A stretch of 64,000 nt of DNA, from NCBI GenBank assembly GCA_018857735.1, contig JABMCL010003257.1, positions 249,501 to 313,500 on the forward strand. Reading direction: 5' to 3'. Positions within the stretch are counted from its first letter, which is position 1, and every line of letters begins with the position of its first letter. The notes under the pieces are model-generated. The model saw only the letters and a program-made list of their open reading frames with translations, searched no databases and was not told where the DNA came from. A program made the position numbers and the translations under genes. This stretch comes from Alviniconcha marisindica. Its lineage: Eukaryota > Mollusca > Gastropoda > Provannidae. Positions 50,265-61,369 of the stretch are shown piece after piece.

Positions 50265-53200
50265 CTGGAAAGAAAAAGCAGCAATACAGAGATCAATATT
50301 TTATGAACAAAGCAAATGTGATGATGACTTGCCAACAGCAGAGAACACCCATTCCTTTAAAAAAACAAAAACAACAACAACTTATTCCTTCTAATTTGTC
50401 CACACACAGACACAAACATGCACACTCCCACCCCCATGCACATGTGCACTGGCCCACATGCACATGCACACACACACATAAGCATGCATGCGCATGTGCA
50501 CATACGCACACACACATGCACACACACACACACACACATGTGCAGGCCCACATACACACGCACACACACTCACTTTCTCCCTCTCGTACACATCAAAAAG
50601 TTCATCAAACCACCAGTTTATCAAACGACGGATTGGCAGGTCAATATTTCAACCTTTAGTAAACAAGACAAACATCCATCTAATAAGCAAATGTTCAACT
50701 GTACTTCAGTCAAACAAGTTAACATTTAGCCAGTTAAAGAAGCAAAGCATTCCACTTTTTCTTTTTTCTGAACAAATCACCACCATTGATGAACCATCAA
50801 AATGGTCATCACTGATGAACTGTCAGTTTGACACAGCAGGACCAAGGTCACTCACCATTGCTTTTTGAGATTGTCCATTGACTGTGCTTTCTGTGGCTGT
50901 TTCAACATCAGAGTGGTCATCACGGTCAGGATCAACCTGCCTGTCTGTCTCCACCATCTCTTCATCTTCTTCACTGGCTGAGGCAAAGTCATCACCTGAA
51001 GGTCAAGGCCAAAGAAAGAAAAAAAGGCAGTGAAACAGCATGAAACAAAGATGAGTCAGCAGTAGCCACATTCAGTTCCATCGCTGCCACTGTCAGTTCC
51101 TTGTCAACTATCGTCATAAACACAAAGGCATCCTATTGAAATGAACTTGCAAATATATCCATATGAAATTGCTAATGTCAAACTAGTTCACATTCATTTC
51201 AGGTTCACACAGCCTGTCTTCGTGCATGCCAACGCCACCCCTGCCCACCCACCCATTCAAATATGCAGACACACTTGTCAGACACACCCACACACACACT
51301 TACACATACACCCACACACAAGCAGAAAAAGAATGGACAGGCTCAATGCAGATACTGCCGAAGACTTAATAATGACAAGCATACAGTTGGTGCATGCATC
51401 TCATCAAAGAGTGAATGTAATATTACATCCTGAATGTACAAATCTGGTCCCAAAAAATGTGAAATGAAAAAGTAATTACGCTCTGTTTTGCCATTTAATT
51501 GTCAATTTAAGATTAAGTACTAACAATTTGTTGATGAAATAAAAACCAAGCAATTCCTGTTGTTGCATGCAGACTAAACAGAAAGGTGTGCTTAATTCTA
51601 ATTTGATTAAAAAATGGCATGTGAGATGCAACTGAAAAGACCGAAATGTCAAACACAGAGTGCATTTTGTGGAGCTGATTCTTTTTCTGACACTTCAGGA
51701 GCCCAGACTTGTCAGAAAAAAGCATCTGAACTACAAAGTACATTCTGCGCTAAATATTTTCCATCTGTTCATGTTCAACTAATATAACACAATCTGGCCT
51801 GAAAGAAATGCGAAGCATGTTTTGAGTTTATTTCATTAACAAATTGCGCTAATTAACCCAACAGTGCCTTACTTGGGTACAGATCGCTCAGTCCATCATC
51901 ATGCTGCTCGGCTTCATTCTCGGAGTCTGTCTGCCAGAATCCCTCCGCATCACCGCCATCAGATGAGGAGTGGTCTCCCTGTCTGACTGGGTTCGCCTGA
52001 TGCCTTCTGCCACCTCTGGGCTTAAACTTCTCTCCACTCTCCTGACATGCCTTCCCTGGCACCCACAGACATAAACAGTGAAAAACAGTGGTGCCCATGA
52101 TGAAAGCCACCCTGAAGAGCGACCACCCCTCTTTTGGCGCCAACCGACAGGGTAAAACAGAGACCACCCCTCTTTTGGCGCCAATAGACAGGGTAAAACA
52201 GAGACCATCCCTCTTTTGGCGCCAATAGACAGGGTAAAACAGAGACCACTCCTCTTTTGGTGCCAATAGACAGGGTAAAACAGAGACCACCCCTCTTTTG
52301 GTGCCAATAGACAGGAAAAAACAGAGACCACCCCTCTTTTGGCCCAAAAAAGACAGGGTAAAAAGGACCACCCCTCTTTTGGTGCCAATAGACAGGAAAA
52401 AACAGAGACCACCCCTCTTTTGGCCCCAACAAACACAGACAGGGTAAAACAGTGAACACCCCTCTTTTGGCCCCAACAAACACAGACAGGGGAAAACAGT
52501 GAACACCCCTCTTCTGGCCCCATCAAACACTGATGGGAAAACAGTGGACCTCACAACAAGGGGAAACACGCCCTTCTTTTGGACCCAACAAACATCAGAC
52601 AGGGGAAAACAGAGAGCACCCCTCTTTTGGCCCCAAAAACAGAGGGGAAACAGTGACCACCCTCTTTTGGTCGCAACACAGGGAAAACATGAGCACCCCT
52701 CATTTTGGACCCCAACAAACACAGACAGGGGAAAACAGAGACCACCCCTCTTTTGGCCAACCGAGGGAAACAGTGAACGAAACCCCTCTTTTGGCCCAAA
52801 ACAAAACAGAGACACCCGGAAAACAGAGACCACCCCTCTTTTGGCCCCAAAAACACAGGAAAAACAGTGACCACCCCTCTTTTGGCCCCAACACAGGGGA
52901 AAACAGTGACACCCCTCTTTTGGTCCCACACAGGGGAAAACAGTGACACCCCTCTTTTGGCCCCAACACAGGGACGTGACACCCCTCTTTTGGCCCCAAC
53001 AAACAGACAGGGAAAACAGTGACCACCCCTCTTTTGGCCCCATCAAACAGGGGAAAACAGTGACACCCCTCTTTTGGCCCCAACACAGGGGAAAACAGTG
53101 ACCACCCCTCTTTTGGCCCAACAAACACAGGGGAAAACAGTGACACCCCTCTTTTGGTCCCCAACACAGGGGAAAACAGTGACCACCCCTCTTTTGGTCC

Positions 53201-55205
53201 CAACACAGAGGGAAAACAGTGAGCACCCCTCTTTTGGCCCCAACACAGGGGAAAACAGTGACCACCCCTCTTTTGGCCCCAACACAGGGGAAAACAGTGA
53301 CCACCCCTCTTTTGGCCCAACACAGGGGAAAACAGTGACCACCTCTCTTTTGGTTCCCAACACAGGGGAAACAGTGACGCACCCCTCTTTTGGCCCCAAC
53401 ACAGACAGGAAAAACAGTGACACACCCTCTTTTGGTCCCAACACAGGGGGAAACAGTGAGCACCCCTCTTTTGGCCCCAACAAACACAGACATGGGAAAA
53501 CAGTGAGCAACCCTCTTTTGGTCCCAACACAGGGGAAAACAGTGACCACCCCTCTTTTGGCCCCAACACAGGGGAAAACAGTGACCACCCCTCTTTTGGC
53601 ACCAATAAACACAGACAGAGGAAAACAGTGACCACCCCTCTTTTGGTCCAAAAAACCAGGGGAAAACAGTGAGCCCCCTCTCTTTGGCCCCACAACAAGA
53701 CGGAAAACAGTAGCACCCTCTTTTGGTCCCAACACAGGGAAACAGTGACACCCCTCTTTTGGCCCCAACAAACACAGACATGGGAAAACAGTGACACCCT
53801 CTTTTGGCCCAACACAGGGGAAAACAGTGACCACCCCTCTTTTGGCCCCAACACAGGGGAAAACAGTGACCACCCCTCTTTTGGCCCCAAAAACAGACAG
53901 GAAAACAGAACCACCTCTTGCCAACACAGGAGAAAATTGAGCGCTCTTTTGGCTCCAACAAACACAGACAGGAAAAACAGTGAGCCTTATTTACAACACA
54001 GTGAGGAACTGCTTTGAGATTCCAGATGGGAAGGTGGGGGAGGGCCCATCTGGGGGGCAGGTCCAAGGGGGTATCAGACTGCCCCTGTCTCCCTTTGGGG
54101 TTTACGACAGAGAATTACCACAGAAATCCCCACAAGTCAAGGAGATTCACTAGACCAAATTTTCACAAAACAGAACTCTCAAATAATTTATATAGAACTT
54201 TGAAATTGAAGATCAAATTTTCATGAGCAAGATCTTTCAAGATCAATTTTCCATGCACAAGATCTTTCAAACTTTCATGTTTATATCATCAAAGGGAATT
54301 AATTAGTGCTTGAAAGACACCACATTCCATGATGGAAAGAAATTAAAAAAAGAAGAAAAAAACTGAAACGCCTCTGGTAACCCACACCTGGCATGCGAGT
54401 AAATACAAGGTACATAAACTCCACCAGAACGTGCCTCTGGTGGAGTTATGTACCTTGTATTTACCCACATGCCAGCTGAGAGTTACTGTAGGTGACTCAG
54501 GTCTTTGTTGTTGTGTTTGTGTGACATCTTTCAAGCACTAATTAACTCCATTGTGTGCTGATTCTGCACAGACACTTTGAGGCATGTTCTCTTTCAGACT
54601 GCGATTGTTGAATTTTTTTTCAGTCAAAAGATTTTGCAGGATAAAGTCATGAACAGTGTTTTAAAGAATCGTGTTAACTAAGGGGAAAATACACTGAACA
54701 AGAGACATACATCTTTTCAGTGCCCGCTGGTAGCGTTTCCCATTGACATGTCTCTCAACGTCGGCTGGGCGTTTGATCACATAGCGCAACGTCAGCATGC
54801 AAAACAATGTGTGTCTGAAACAAAAAGCAAAACATCCTCGTTGATACACTGATAGCACAGACATGAGTCAAACACACACCCTGATGTTCCCTACTGTTAA
54901 CTTTGGTCTGCTTTCAACGTTTTATACTGTTTTCATCAGTCATTGTCCACAGCAGGAAATCTGGGTCATCATGTCTTATCGAGTAGCTTCAGCAGCTGTA
55001 AGAGCAGCACAGCCCCATCCTACCACTGTGCAGCGTAAAGTATGGTGCTCGGCGTTTATCTGCTGAAAATGAGTCAGGAGATGGGCACTGTCCACTAATT
55101 TTGCCAAGGCAGCTGGGGAAGCTTCCCTACTTTTCCTTGGCTTCTAACTGCCTAGGGCTCTTTTAGTTTTACATGCAGGTCCAGAAGCATGTAGGTCCAG
55201 CAAGT

Positions 55206-55296
<91 letters not shown>

Positions 55297-55379
55297 TGTG
55301 TGTGTGTTTGTGCATGTGCGTGTGTGTGTGTTTTCACGGGTGCATGCTTGTGTGTGTGTGTGTTTCATGTGTGCATGCT

Positions 55380-55450
<71 letters not shown>

Positions 55451-57584
55451 ATGTGTGCATGTTTAAATCTTTGATATCTGAGCCAAATCCTTTTTTCTTT
55501 GTTAAAAAAACAAACAATGGATAAGTTCAAGTCAAATAAGCCCAATTGTTCAGTAAGTTCAAGCATCTGCTTTGGTCCCACAGTCTTTCAGTGCCATAAA
55601 AGTTCAATTTTCCCCCATCATTTTTTGTTTGTTTTTTGTTTGATTCTTCATAGGAAAATGATCAGTTTCTTACCTATGACACTGTTTGCTTCATCCAGGG
55701 TCACATAGAATAGATACTTCAGTTATGAATAGTAATCATACTAATAGACACCCAATACCTGCAAGGGTCCAACTCCAAGGCAATTTTCAAAGTTTGGGTA
55801 AATCATCAATGTCAGAGACTTTTTAAATGAGGCATGTATGCATGCTGTGCTTGTGCATGTGTGTGTGTGAGGATGTTAAATTATGTGAGTTAAAAAGAGT
55901 AAATCTAAACTTATTTGGCATGAAGGTTCCCTCTCTTCAAATATGTCATTCCCTCTCTTCAAGTACGTCTTAAATTAAAACTTATTTGGCATGAAGGTTC
56001 CCTCTCTTCAAATGTGTCTGAAATTTAAACTTGTTTGGTATGAAGGTTCCCTCTCTTCAAATATGTCATTCCCTCTCTTCAAATATGTTGTTCCCTCTCT
56101 TCAAATACATCTGAAAGTTAAACTTATTTGGTATGAAGGTTCCTTCTCTTCAAATAAGTCATTCCCTCTCTTCAAATGTGTCTTAAATTAAAACTTATTT
56201 GGTATGAAGGTTCTGTCTCTTCAAATATATCTGAGCAATAGTTCACAAAGCCAAAGGACCTTAAAGAGCAAGTCTGAACTAATCCAGTACGAACATTCTT
56301 ATTCTTCAGAAAAGTTTGAATTCCACAGTTGAATAAGGGTAAATTTAAATTTATCACTCCACATTACTTCAGCTTGGGATAATTCAAGCAGTTTTGGTGT
56401 CCTGGGACACTTGAGCTCATCAGGCTTGAACTGTCCATTATAACAGTCTATTAATACTGTTCCATAGAGAAAGCGTGCTTACTGAAATCCTCGCTTGGTG
56501 TTGGGCACAAGATGAGGTTTGTACTGATCAAAGTCAAACTCTCTCTGTTGCTGTGCCTTCAGAAACTTCTTGCCCTTCACATAGCTCTGCACTGCATCCT
56601 CTCGTATTGGCATCTCATGGCCAGTCAGACAGCAACACACCTGCACATGGTCAAAGACTTCAGTCAAATTGTTGATTCAGTCACAACTCTCAGACAGCAA
56701 CACACTTGCGCATAGTCAAATGCTTCACAGTCAAATTCTTGATTCCTGGTCAAACACTTCAAAGTCAAACTGTTGATTCAGTCACAACTATCAAACAGCA
56801 ACACACCTGCACACGGACAAACTCTTCAGTCAGATCGTTGATTCCTGGTCAAATACTCCAGTCAAATGGTTGATTCATGGTCAAATACTTCACAGTCAAA
56901 TTGTTGATTCATGGTACTTCATGATGAAATTGTTGATTCATGGTCAATTACTTCACAGTCAACTTGTTGATTCAGTCACAACTATCAGGCAGCAACACAC
57001 CTGCACTTGGTCAAACACTTCACTGTCAAATCCTTCAGTCAAATTCTTGACTCATGGACATGGTCAAATACTTCACAGTCAAATTCTTGATTCATGGTCA
57101 AACACTTCAAACTGTTCAAAGCCAAATTCTTGATTCATGGTCAAATACTTCACAGCCAGATTGTCGATTCATGGTAAAATATTTTAAATTGTTGATTCAG
57201 TCACAACTGTGGGAAACTCCTCACAGCTAAATCTTTGATTTGTTGATGGATACCTGTTGGGAAACACTTCACAATGAAATCATTGCTTTGTTAACAAATA
57301 ATTATGTAAAGAAACACTTGAAAGTGAAATCTCTTACGTCTTATTCATGCATAAATATCTGTAGCCATTGCTGATTATAGGTAAACACTTCAACCTCTTA
57401 AATCTTTGAGTAACTGTAGGGAAAACGCTTCACAATCAAAGTAAAACCTTTGATTTACAATCTTAATGAATACCTCATTACCAGTACAGGCTGTTGAAAA
57501 ACAGTCAAATCTTTGATTCATCAATAAGTAACTGTAAGGAAACACTTCACAGCACAATTTCACAGAAGTCTTTGACTCTGATTC

Positions 57585-57628
<44 letters not shown>

Positions 57629-58814
57629 TGATAAAAATCAAAGAAAAACAACAAGTTGGCATACAATTTCCCAAATTTTCAGCTGATGCCTTCCTTGGGG
57701 GTTTATTCTAAACAACTGAACAAGGGTAAAAACACAGTTCACACAATGATTCTAAAATATCAGGTGACTAAAAGTAAAACTCCAAGAATAAAAAACAACG
57801 ATTAAGACCGAACTAAGTGTTCACAAAGAGTCAAAGGACAACACTTTAAAGGTCTAAAATCACTCATTTATTTTTAATCATACCTGTAATGAGAAACTAT
57901 TCAAACCACTCATAGTCATACTAATAGATCCACTAAGAATTAAGAGTAAGAGAGACGGACACTTGATTTCTAACACCCAGACAACCTGGATGAATCCACA
58001 GTCTTTGCCAAGTTGACTGAAGAATTGAAAGATTTCTTCTCAACTCATAATCAGAACTAAAGACAGAACAGACTGTTTATAGCCATTATTAATAATATTA
58101 TAAATATAATATTAATATTTGATTTCTGAGGATAATTTGTGCTTTCCCCAATTCTACCCGTTGAGCTGCATGCTGCACATGTATGCCAGAAGCGGTACTG
58201 TTACTGACAGTGTCAACATATCCAGTCAAGATCAAGATCAAGATCATCTTGATCTTGAGTGGATACGTTGACACTGGCCCTATCACTGTCAATATCACTT
58301 GATTTAGTTGAAATCAGGGCAGTGAAATCACGTACCCATCAAATGATTGATACAGGTGGGAAAACACTATGCTGATATCGTTGATTCCTTCACACATGCG
58401 GGAAACACCTAACTGTGAAACCATGGACTCGCTCAGACAGGCAATAAACACTTCATTAGTTCATACAATCATAGTGAAAATCATGGATTCCCTTGCACAG
58501 TCACAACACCTGGGGGATGTCAAATACGGCATTTGTTGATGATTTTGCAAAACATTGATTAATAATAATAATAATAATAGATAACTTTTGTATAGCGCTA
58601 TTCTCTGGTGTACCCAAACTCACTACGCTTTACAACATTCTCCAACATTTTCTAAGTTTCACAAACATAATACATATAATTATGACAACTAACAATGTAT
58701 AATATAAAAGTACATGTGCCATATGAGAAGCGGCAATATATAAAGAAAATGAATCATTATATTACTACCTACCCTTAATTCCATCCCTCCCAGTCCCCAC
58801 CCCCGCCCCAAAAT

Positions 58815-58855
<41 letters not shown>

Positions 58856-59036
58856 ATATTAATCACATAATAAAACAGTCGCTGGGTGACTGCAGGGACA
58901 ATACGGATCACAGTAATTTTCCAAACACATATTACGTTCATACTTTTCCTTTCTTCTCGTCGACTCGGAGCTCAGGGTACTGCTTTAACAACATTTCTAA
59001 TTCTGTTGAGATCTTGAGCTTCACGTGGTCCGCCAT
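50214..59036 (-). CDS. SURF2: SURF2 (surfeit locus protein 2), complete, 6 exons
   Basis: Exons on the minus strand: 59036-58944, 56640-56483, 54814-54711, 52055-51873, 50995-50856 and 50264-50214. GT-AG junctions and phases join to 242 codons plus stop; human SURF2 is of similar size. Family features: LLKQYPELRVD near the N-terminus, VCCCLTGHEMP, VKGKKF, FDFDQYKPHLVPNTK, HTLFCMLTLRYVIKRP, HVNGKRYQRALKR, then a charged Ser/Asp/Glu-rich middle with FWQTDSENEAE and DDGLSDLYP, DDFASASEEDEE, and a basic tail KRKKSHTPVGKKKKKT. SURF2 is a conserved protein linked to the nucleolus and ribosome biogenesis. It begins head-to-head with a plus-strand exon at about 59100, as vertebrate SURF2 does with SURF1. 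Confidence 0.94.
50400..50575. repeat. CA-rich repeat, SURF2 intron 5
   Basis: CACACA with CATGCA interruptions. Confidence 0.93.
50856..50995 (-). CDS. SURF2: SURF2 exon 5
   Basis: Acidic segment DDFASASEEDEEMVETD; acceptor CCTTCAG, donor GTGAGT; phase fits both neighbours. Confidence 0.88.
50996..51872. other. SURF2 intron 4, nothing recognised
   Basis: AT-rich, non-repetitive by eye, no coding exon on either strand. Confidence 0.45.
51873..52055 (-). CDS. SURF2: SURF2 exon 4
   Basis: Encodes the acidic middle with DDGLSDLYP; acceptor GGTGCCAG, donor GTAAGG. Confidence 0.92.
52056..54005. repeat. 43-60 bp minisatellite abutting SURF2 exon 4 acceptor
   Basis: About 40 units with ACCACCCCTCTTTTGGCCCC, AACA(AACACAGACA)GGGG and AAAACAGTG. 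The 737-residue minus frame is its translation joined to the real exon 4. The minus-strand unit TCTGTGTTTGTTGGGGCC(A) is reminiscent of the acceptor TCTGTGGGTGCCAG, so it may derive from the intron side. Confidence 0.92.
54305..54575. mobile_element. palindromic MITE, copy 2
   Basis: Arms share CACCTGGCATGCGAGTAAAT, ACAAGGTACATAAACTCCAC with inverted GTGGAGTTATGTACCTTGTA and TTACCCACATGCCAG, then GTCTTTGTTGTTGTGTTTGT and CACTAATTAACTCC as in 33088-33445. Left end interrupted by an A-rich insertion. Confidence 0.8.
54711..54814 (-). CDS. SURF2: SURF2 exon 3
   Basis: Encodes TLFCMLTLRYVIKRPADVER and GKRYQRALKR; acceptor TTTCAG, donor GTATGT. Confidence 0.95.
55205..55452. repeat. (GT)n microsatellite, SURF2 intron 2
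   Basis: Two long GT runs with a TGCATG-containing centre. Confidence 0.95.
55900..56235. repeat. 55-60 bp minisatellite
   Basis: Five units with TTATTTGGTATGAAGGTTCC and CTCTCTTCAAATATGTC. Confidence 0.88.
56483..56640 (-). CDS. SURF2: SURF2 exon 2
   Basis: Encodes VCCCLTGHEMPIRED through PNTKRGF plus two bases; acceptor CATGTGCAG, donor GTAAGC. Its first bases recur in the repeat upstream. Confidence 0.95.
56641..57265 (-). repeat. minisatellite copied from SURF2 exon 2 acceptor
   Basis: On the minus strand three outlying copies (near 56705, 56803 and 56997) keep TTTGACCATGTGCAG|GTGTGTTGCTGTCTGA-like sequence, the acceptor plus 16 or so exon bases. In between are short units of TCAAATACTTCACAGTCAAA and TTGTTGATTCATGG, which resemble the adjoining intron end. 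Confidence 0.88.
57266..58200. other. SURF2 intron 1, unique-looking with a TA run
   Basis: (TA)n at 57587-57622; otherwise AT-rich DNA with no coding signal. Confidence 0.5.
58209..58275. repeat. 30-bp inverted repeat with 7-base loop
   Basis: Left arm AGTGTCAACATATCCAGTCA(AGATCAAGAT), loop CAAGATC, right arm its complement with two mismatches. Lies in SURF2 intron 1. Confidence 0.93.
58555..58700. repeat. TAA-headed interspersed repeat with TATAGCGC
   Basis: (AAT)n, then TTTGTATAGCGCTATTCTCT and CTACGCTTTACAAC. Related wording occurs at 12665-12725 (TTTATATAGCGCTATTCTCC), 27735 and 36790. Confidence 0.6.
58813..58852. repeat. (CA)n microsatellite
   Basis: About 19 CA units shortly after SURF2 exon 1's donor. 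Confidence 0.95.
58944..59036 (-). CDS. SURF2: SURF2 exon 1
   Basis: 31 codons starting MADHVKLKISTELEMLL; donor GTATGA. The ATG sits in AAAATGGCGG, a YY1-type context. Confidence 0.88.
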
Positions 59037-59113
59037 TTTCGATTCGTCTGCAATTTCCGTTTCCGGTATAAACCTATGACTTCCGCTTTCCTTGACAACA
59101 AGAACGCACCAAA
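59037..59113. promoter_or_regulatory. divergent (bidirectional) promoter of SURF2 and plus-strand gene
   Basis: 77 bases separate the SURF2 ATG (minus) from an ATG on the plus strand. On each side lies AAAATGGCGG, a YY1-like motif, and between them are ETS-like sites (CCGGAAAC, GCGGAAGT on the minus strand). The mammalian SURF1/SURF2 promoter is known to be bidirectional and bound by ETS factors and YY1; use of the same factors here is inference. Confidence 0.65.
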
Positions 59114-59153
59114 ATGGCGGCTATCTGGAGGGAATTGTTGTGCAAACTTTAAG
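59100..59153 (+). other. probable first exon of plus-strand gene, with 12-codon upstream ORF
   Basis: A strong donor (TTTAAG|GTAAAC) ends it at 59153. The ATG at 59114 opens MAAIWRELLCKL and stops at once (59150-59152), so it is an upstream ORF or the exon is non-coding. Linking it to the exon at 61370 is inference. Confidence 0.4.
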
Positions 59154-59437
59154 GTAAACTCTGTACTTTATGAGCTGTCTTTTGCACTTTTTTTGACGTG
59201 TTTCACGATAATTTAAACGAAGCAAAGTTTGCAACTTTTCTGCTGACTGTTCAGTCGTTTGTAAAAGGGAAAACAAAATAATGGAATGACTCCATAGGTC
59301 TTGCTCTGCCCGTAAACTCGAATTAAAAAAACAGTAATATTTAAGAGAATTGACCACTGTCACTGTGAAACGAATAACATAATGTACAAATTTGCCAGAA
59401 ACAGTTGTCCAAACTGTTCCACTTCTAAACCACACAC

Positions 59438-59487
59438 ACACACCACACCACACCACACCACACCACACCACACCACACCACACCACA

Positions 59488-59522
<35 letters not shown>
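59438..59522. repeat. (CACAC)n and (CA)n microsatellite
   Basis: About eight CACAC pentamers then CA units. Confidence 0.95.
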
Positions 59523-59523
<1 letters not shown>

Positions 59524-59639
59524 CTCTTGCTGATTAACATGTGGCAGTTTAGTATTGATGAATAATCTGGGATGAGAAATAAAGCACATTAAATCAGAAG
59601 AAGAAAAAAATTATATTAATTATTTTGACCTCCCATATA

Positions 59640-60165
59640 TTAATATAACTGAAACAGTATGAAAAGTGAAATAATAGGCCTCATGACCTTTGACAACTGC
59701 CTGCTAATGTAACTGTACAAAACTGATAGTAAGAGGCCTTTTGACAGGTGACAGCTCCCTGCAACAGTAATTGTAAGAAAATGACGATAGCAAGTCTTTG
59801 ACCAAAACTTACAGTACTGCTACAATAAGAAAATGATCGTAAAAATCTTGTGACATATGATTGCTTTTTTTCCTTCTCACTATTACAACTCCTCTCAACA
59901 GTTACTATAATAGGAAAATGAGATACAGGATAGGACTAGGAGGCCCCAAAACCAATGACAATGGCCCCATGTGTGAGAAAATTATGATAGGAGGTGTTGA
60001 AATCAGTGACAACTCATCATAACTATTTGAAAATGATGGTAAGGGCCTTAATTATATATAATTATAATGTATGTGACCTGTAAGAACTCCTTACAAACCT
60101 AACAGTAAGAAAATGATGATAGGAAGCCCATTGACCTATGCTAGGTTCCTTCAAATGTATTAAGA
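59640..60165. repeat. degenerate 60-75 bp repeat
   Basis: Loose units with GTAAGAAAATGA(T/C)GATAG, AGGCC and TTGAC..GTGACAACTCC. Old tandem repeat. Confidence 0.6.
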
Positions 60166-60174
60166 AGAATCTGA

Positions 60175-60470
60175 AACAGAATGAGGCCAGAGCTCCTGTG
60201 CAGAGATTCTCACCTTGCAGTCAAGTAAATACAAGATACATAAACTCCACCAGACTCCATGGGTACATCCTCAATTAGGGAGTTAATTAGCGCTGGAAAG
60301 ACGTCACATAAACACAGCAAAGATCTGAATCAGCTATGGTAATTCTCACCTGGCTTGTGAGTAAATACACGGTACATAAACTCTACCAGAGGTATATCAG
60401 GTCTTTGTTGTTGTGTTTGTGTGGAGTCTTTTTAGTACCAATTTACACCGTTGTTTGTGTATTAGGAACA
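60175..60470. mobile_element. palindromic MITE, copy 3
   Basis: TCTGAAACAGAATGAGGCC and CTGTGCAG at the left as in 33088-33445, then GTACATAAACTCCACCAGA, GGGAGTTAATTAGCGCTGGA, CTCACCTGGC, and GTCTTTGTTGTTGTGTTTGT. Rearranged: parts of one arm are repeated in direct order. Confidence 0.75.
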
Positions 60471-60519
60471 GTTTAGAAAAGAAGAAGGAGAGAGAGCTAG
60501 ACCAGCTCAGTGAAAGCCA

Positions 60520-61369
60520 TAATTTGCAAGGTGAAATGACCACAGGTTACCTTTCACTCTGATGCACACATAATTTTCAAGATGAAGTGATCACAGGTTA
60601 CCTTTCATTCTGATGCACACATAATTTTCAGGATCAAGTGATTACAGGTTACCTTTCACTCTGAAACACACAAGATGAAGTGATCACAGGTTACCTTTCA
60701 CTCTGATGCACACATAATTTTCAGGATCAAGTGATCACAGGTTACCTTTCACTCTGATGCACAACATAATTTTCAGGATCAAGTGATCACAGGTTACCTT
60801 TCACTCTGATGCACACATAATTTTCAAGGGTCAAAGTGATCACAGGTTACCTTTCACTCTGATGCACACATAATTTTCAAGATGAAGTGATCACAGGTTA
60901 CCTTTCACTCTGATGCACACATAATTTTCAGGATCAAGTGATCACAGGTTACCTTTCACTCTGATGCACACATAATTTTCAGGATCAAGTGATCACAGGT
61001 TACCTTTCACTCTGATGTACACATAATTTTCAGGATCAAGTGATCACAGGTTACCTTTCACTCTGATGTACACATAGTTTTCAGGATCAAGTGATCACAG
61101 GTTACTTTTCACTCTGATGCACAAATAATTTTCACAATGAAGTGATCACAGGTTACCTTTCACTCTGAAACACACAAGATGAAGTGATCACAGGTTACCT
61201 TTCACTCTGATGCACACATCATTTTCATGATGAAGTGACAAATGTTTCCTTTCACTCTGATGCAGACATAATTTTCAGGATGAAGTGATCACAGGTTACC
61301 TTTCACTCAGATGTACACATAATTTTCAAACTGAAGTCATCACAGGTTACCTTTCACTCTGGTGTGCAG
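60520..61369 (+). repeat. 51-bp minisatellite abutting exon at 61370
   Basis: About 17 units of CACAGGTTACCTTTCACTCT, GATGCACACATAATTTTCAG and GATCAAGTGAT. The last unit runs into the acceptor as GTTACCTTTCACTCTGGTGT-GCAG, so the array copies the intron side (pyrimidine tract) of this acceptor. Confidence 0.92.

Noticed and set aside
51853..54066. 737-residue minus-strand ORF
   Set aside because: Only its last 60 or so residues are real (SURF2 exon 4); the rest translates the CCCCTCTTTTGG minisatellite in changing frames.
59114..59152. Start codon of a real plus-strand protein
   Set aside because: Frame ends after 12 codons just before the splice donor; treated as an upstream ORF or non-coding exon.
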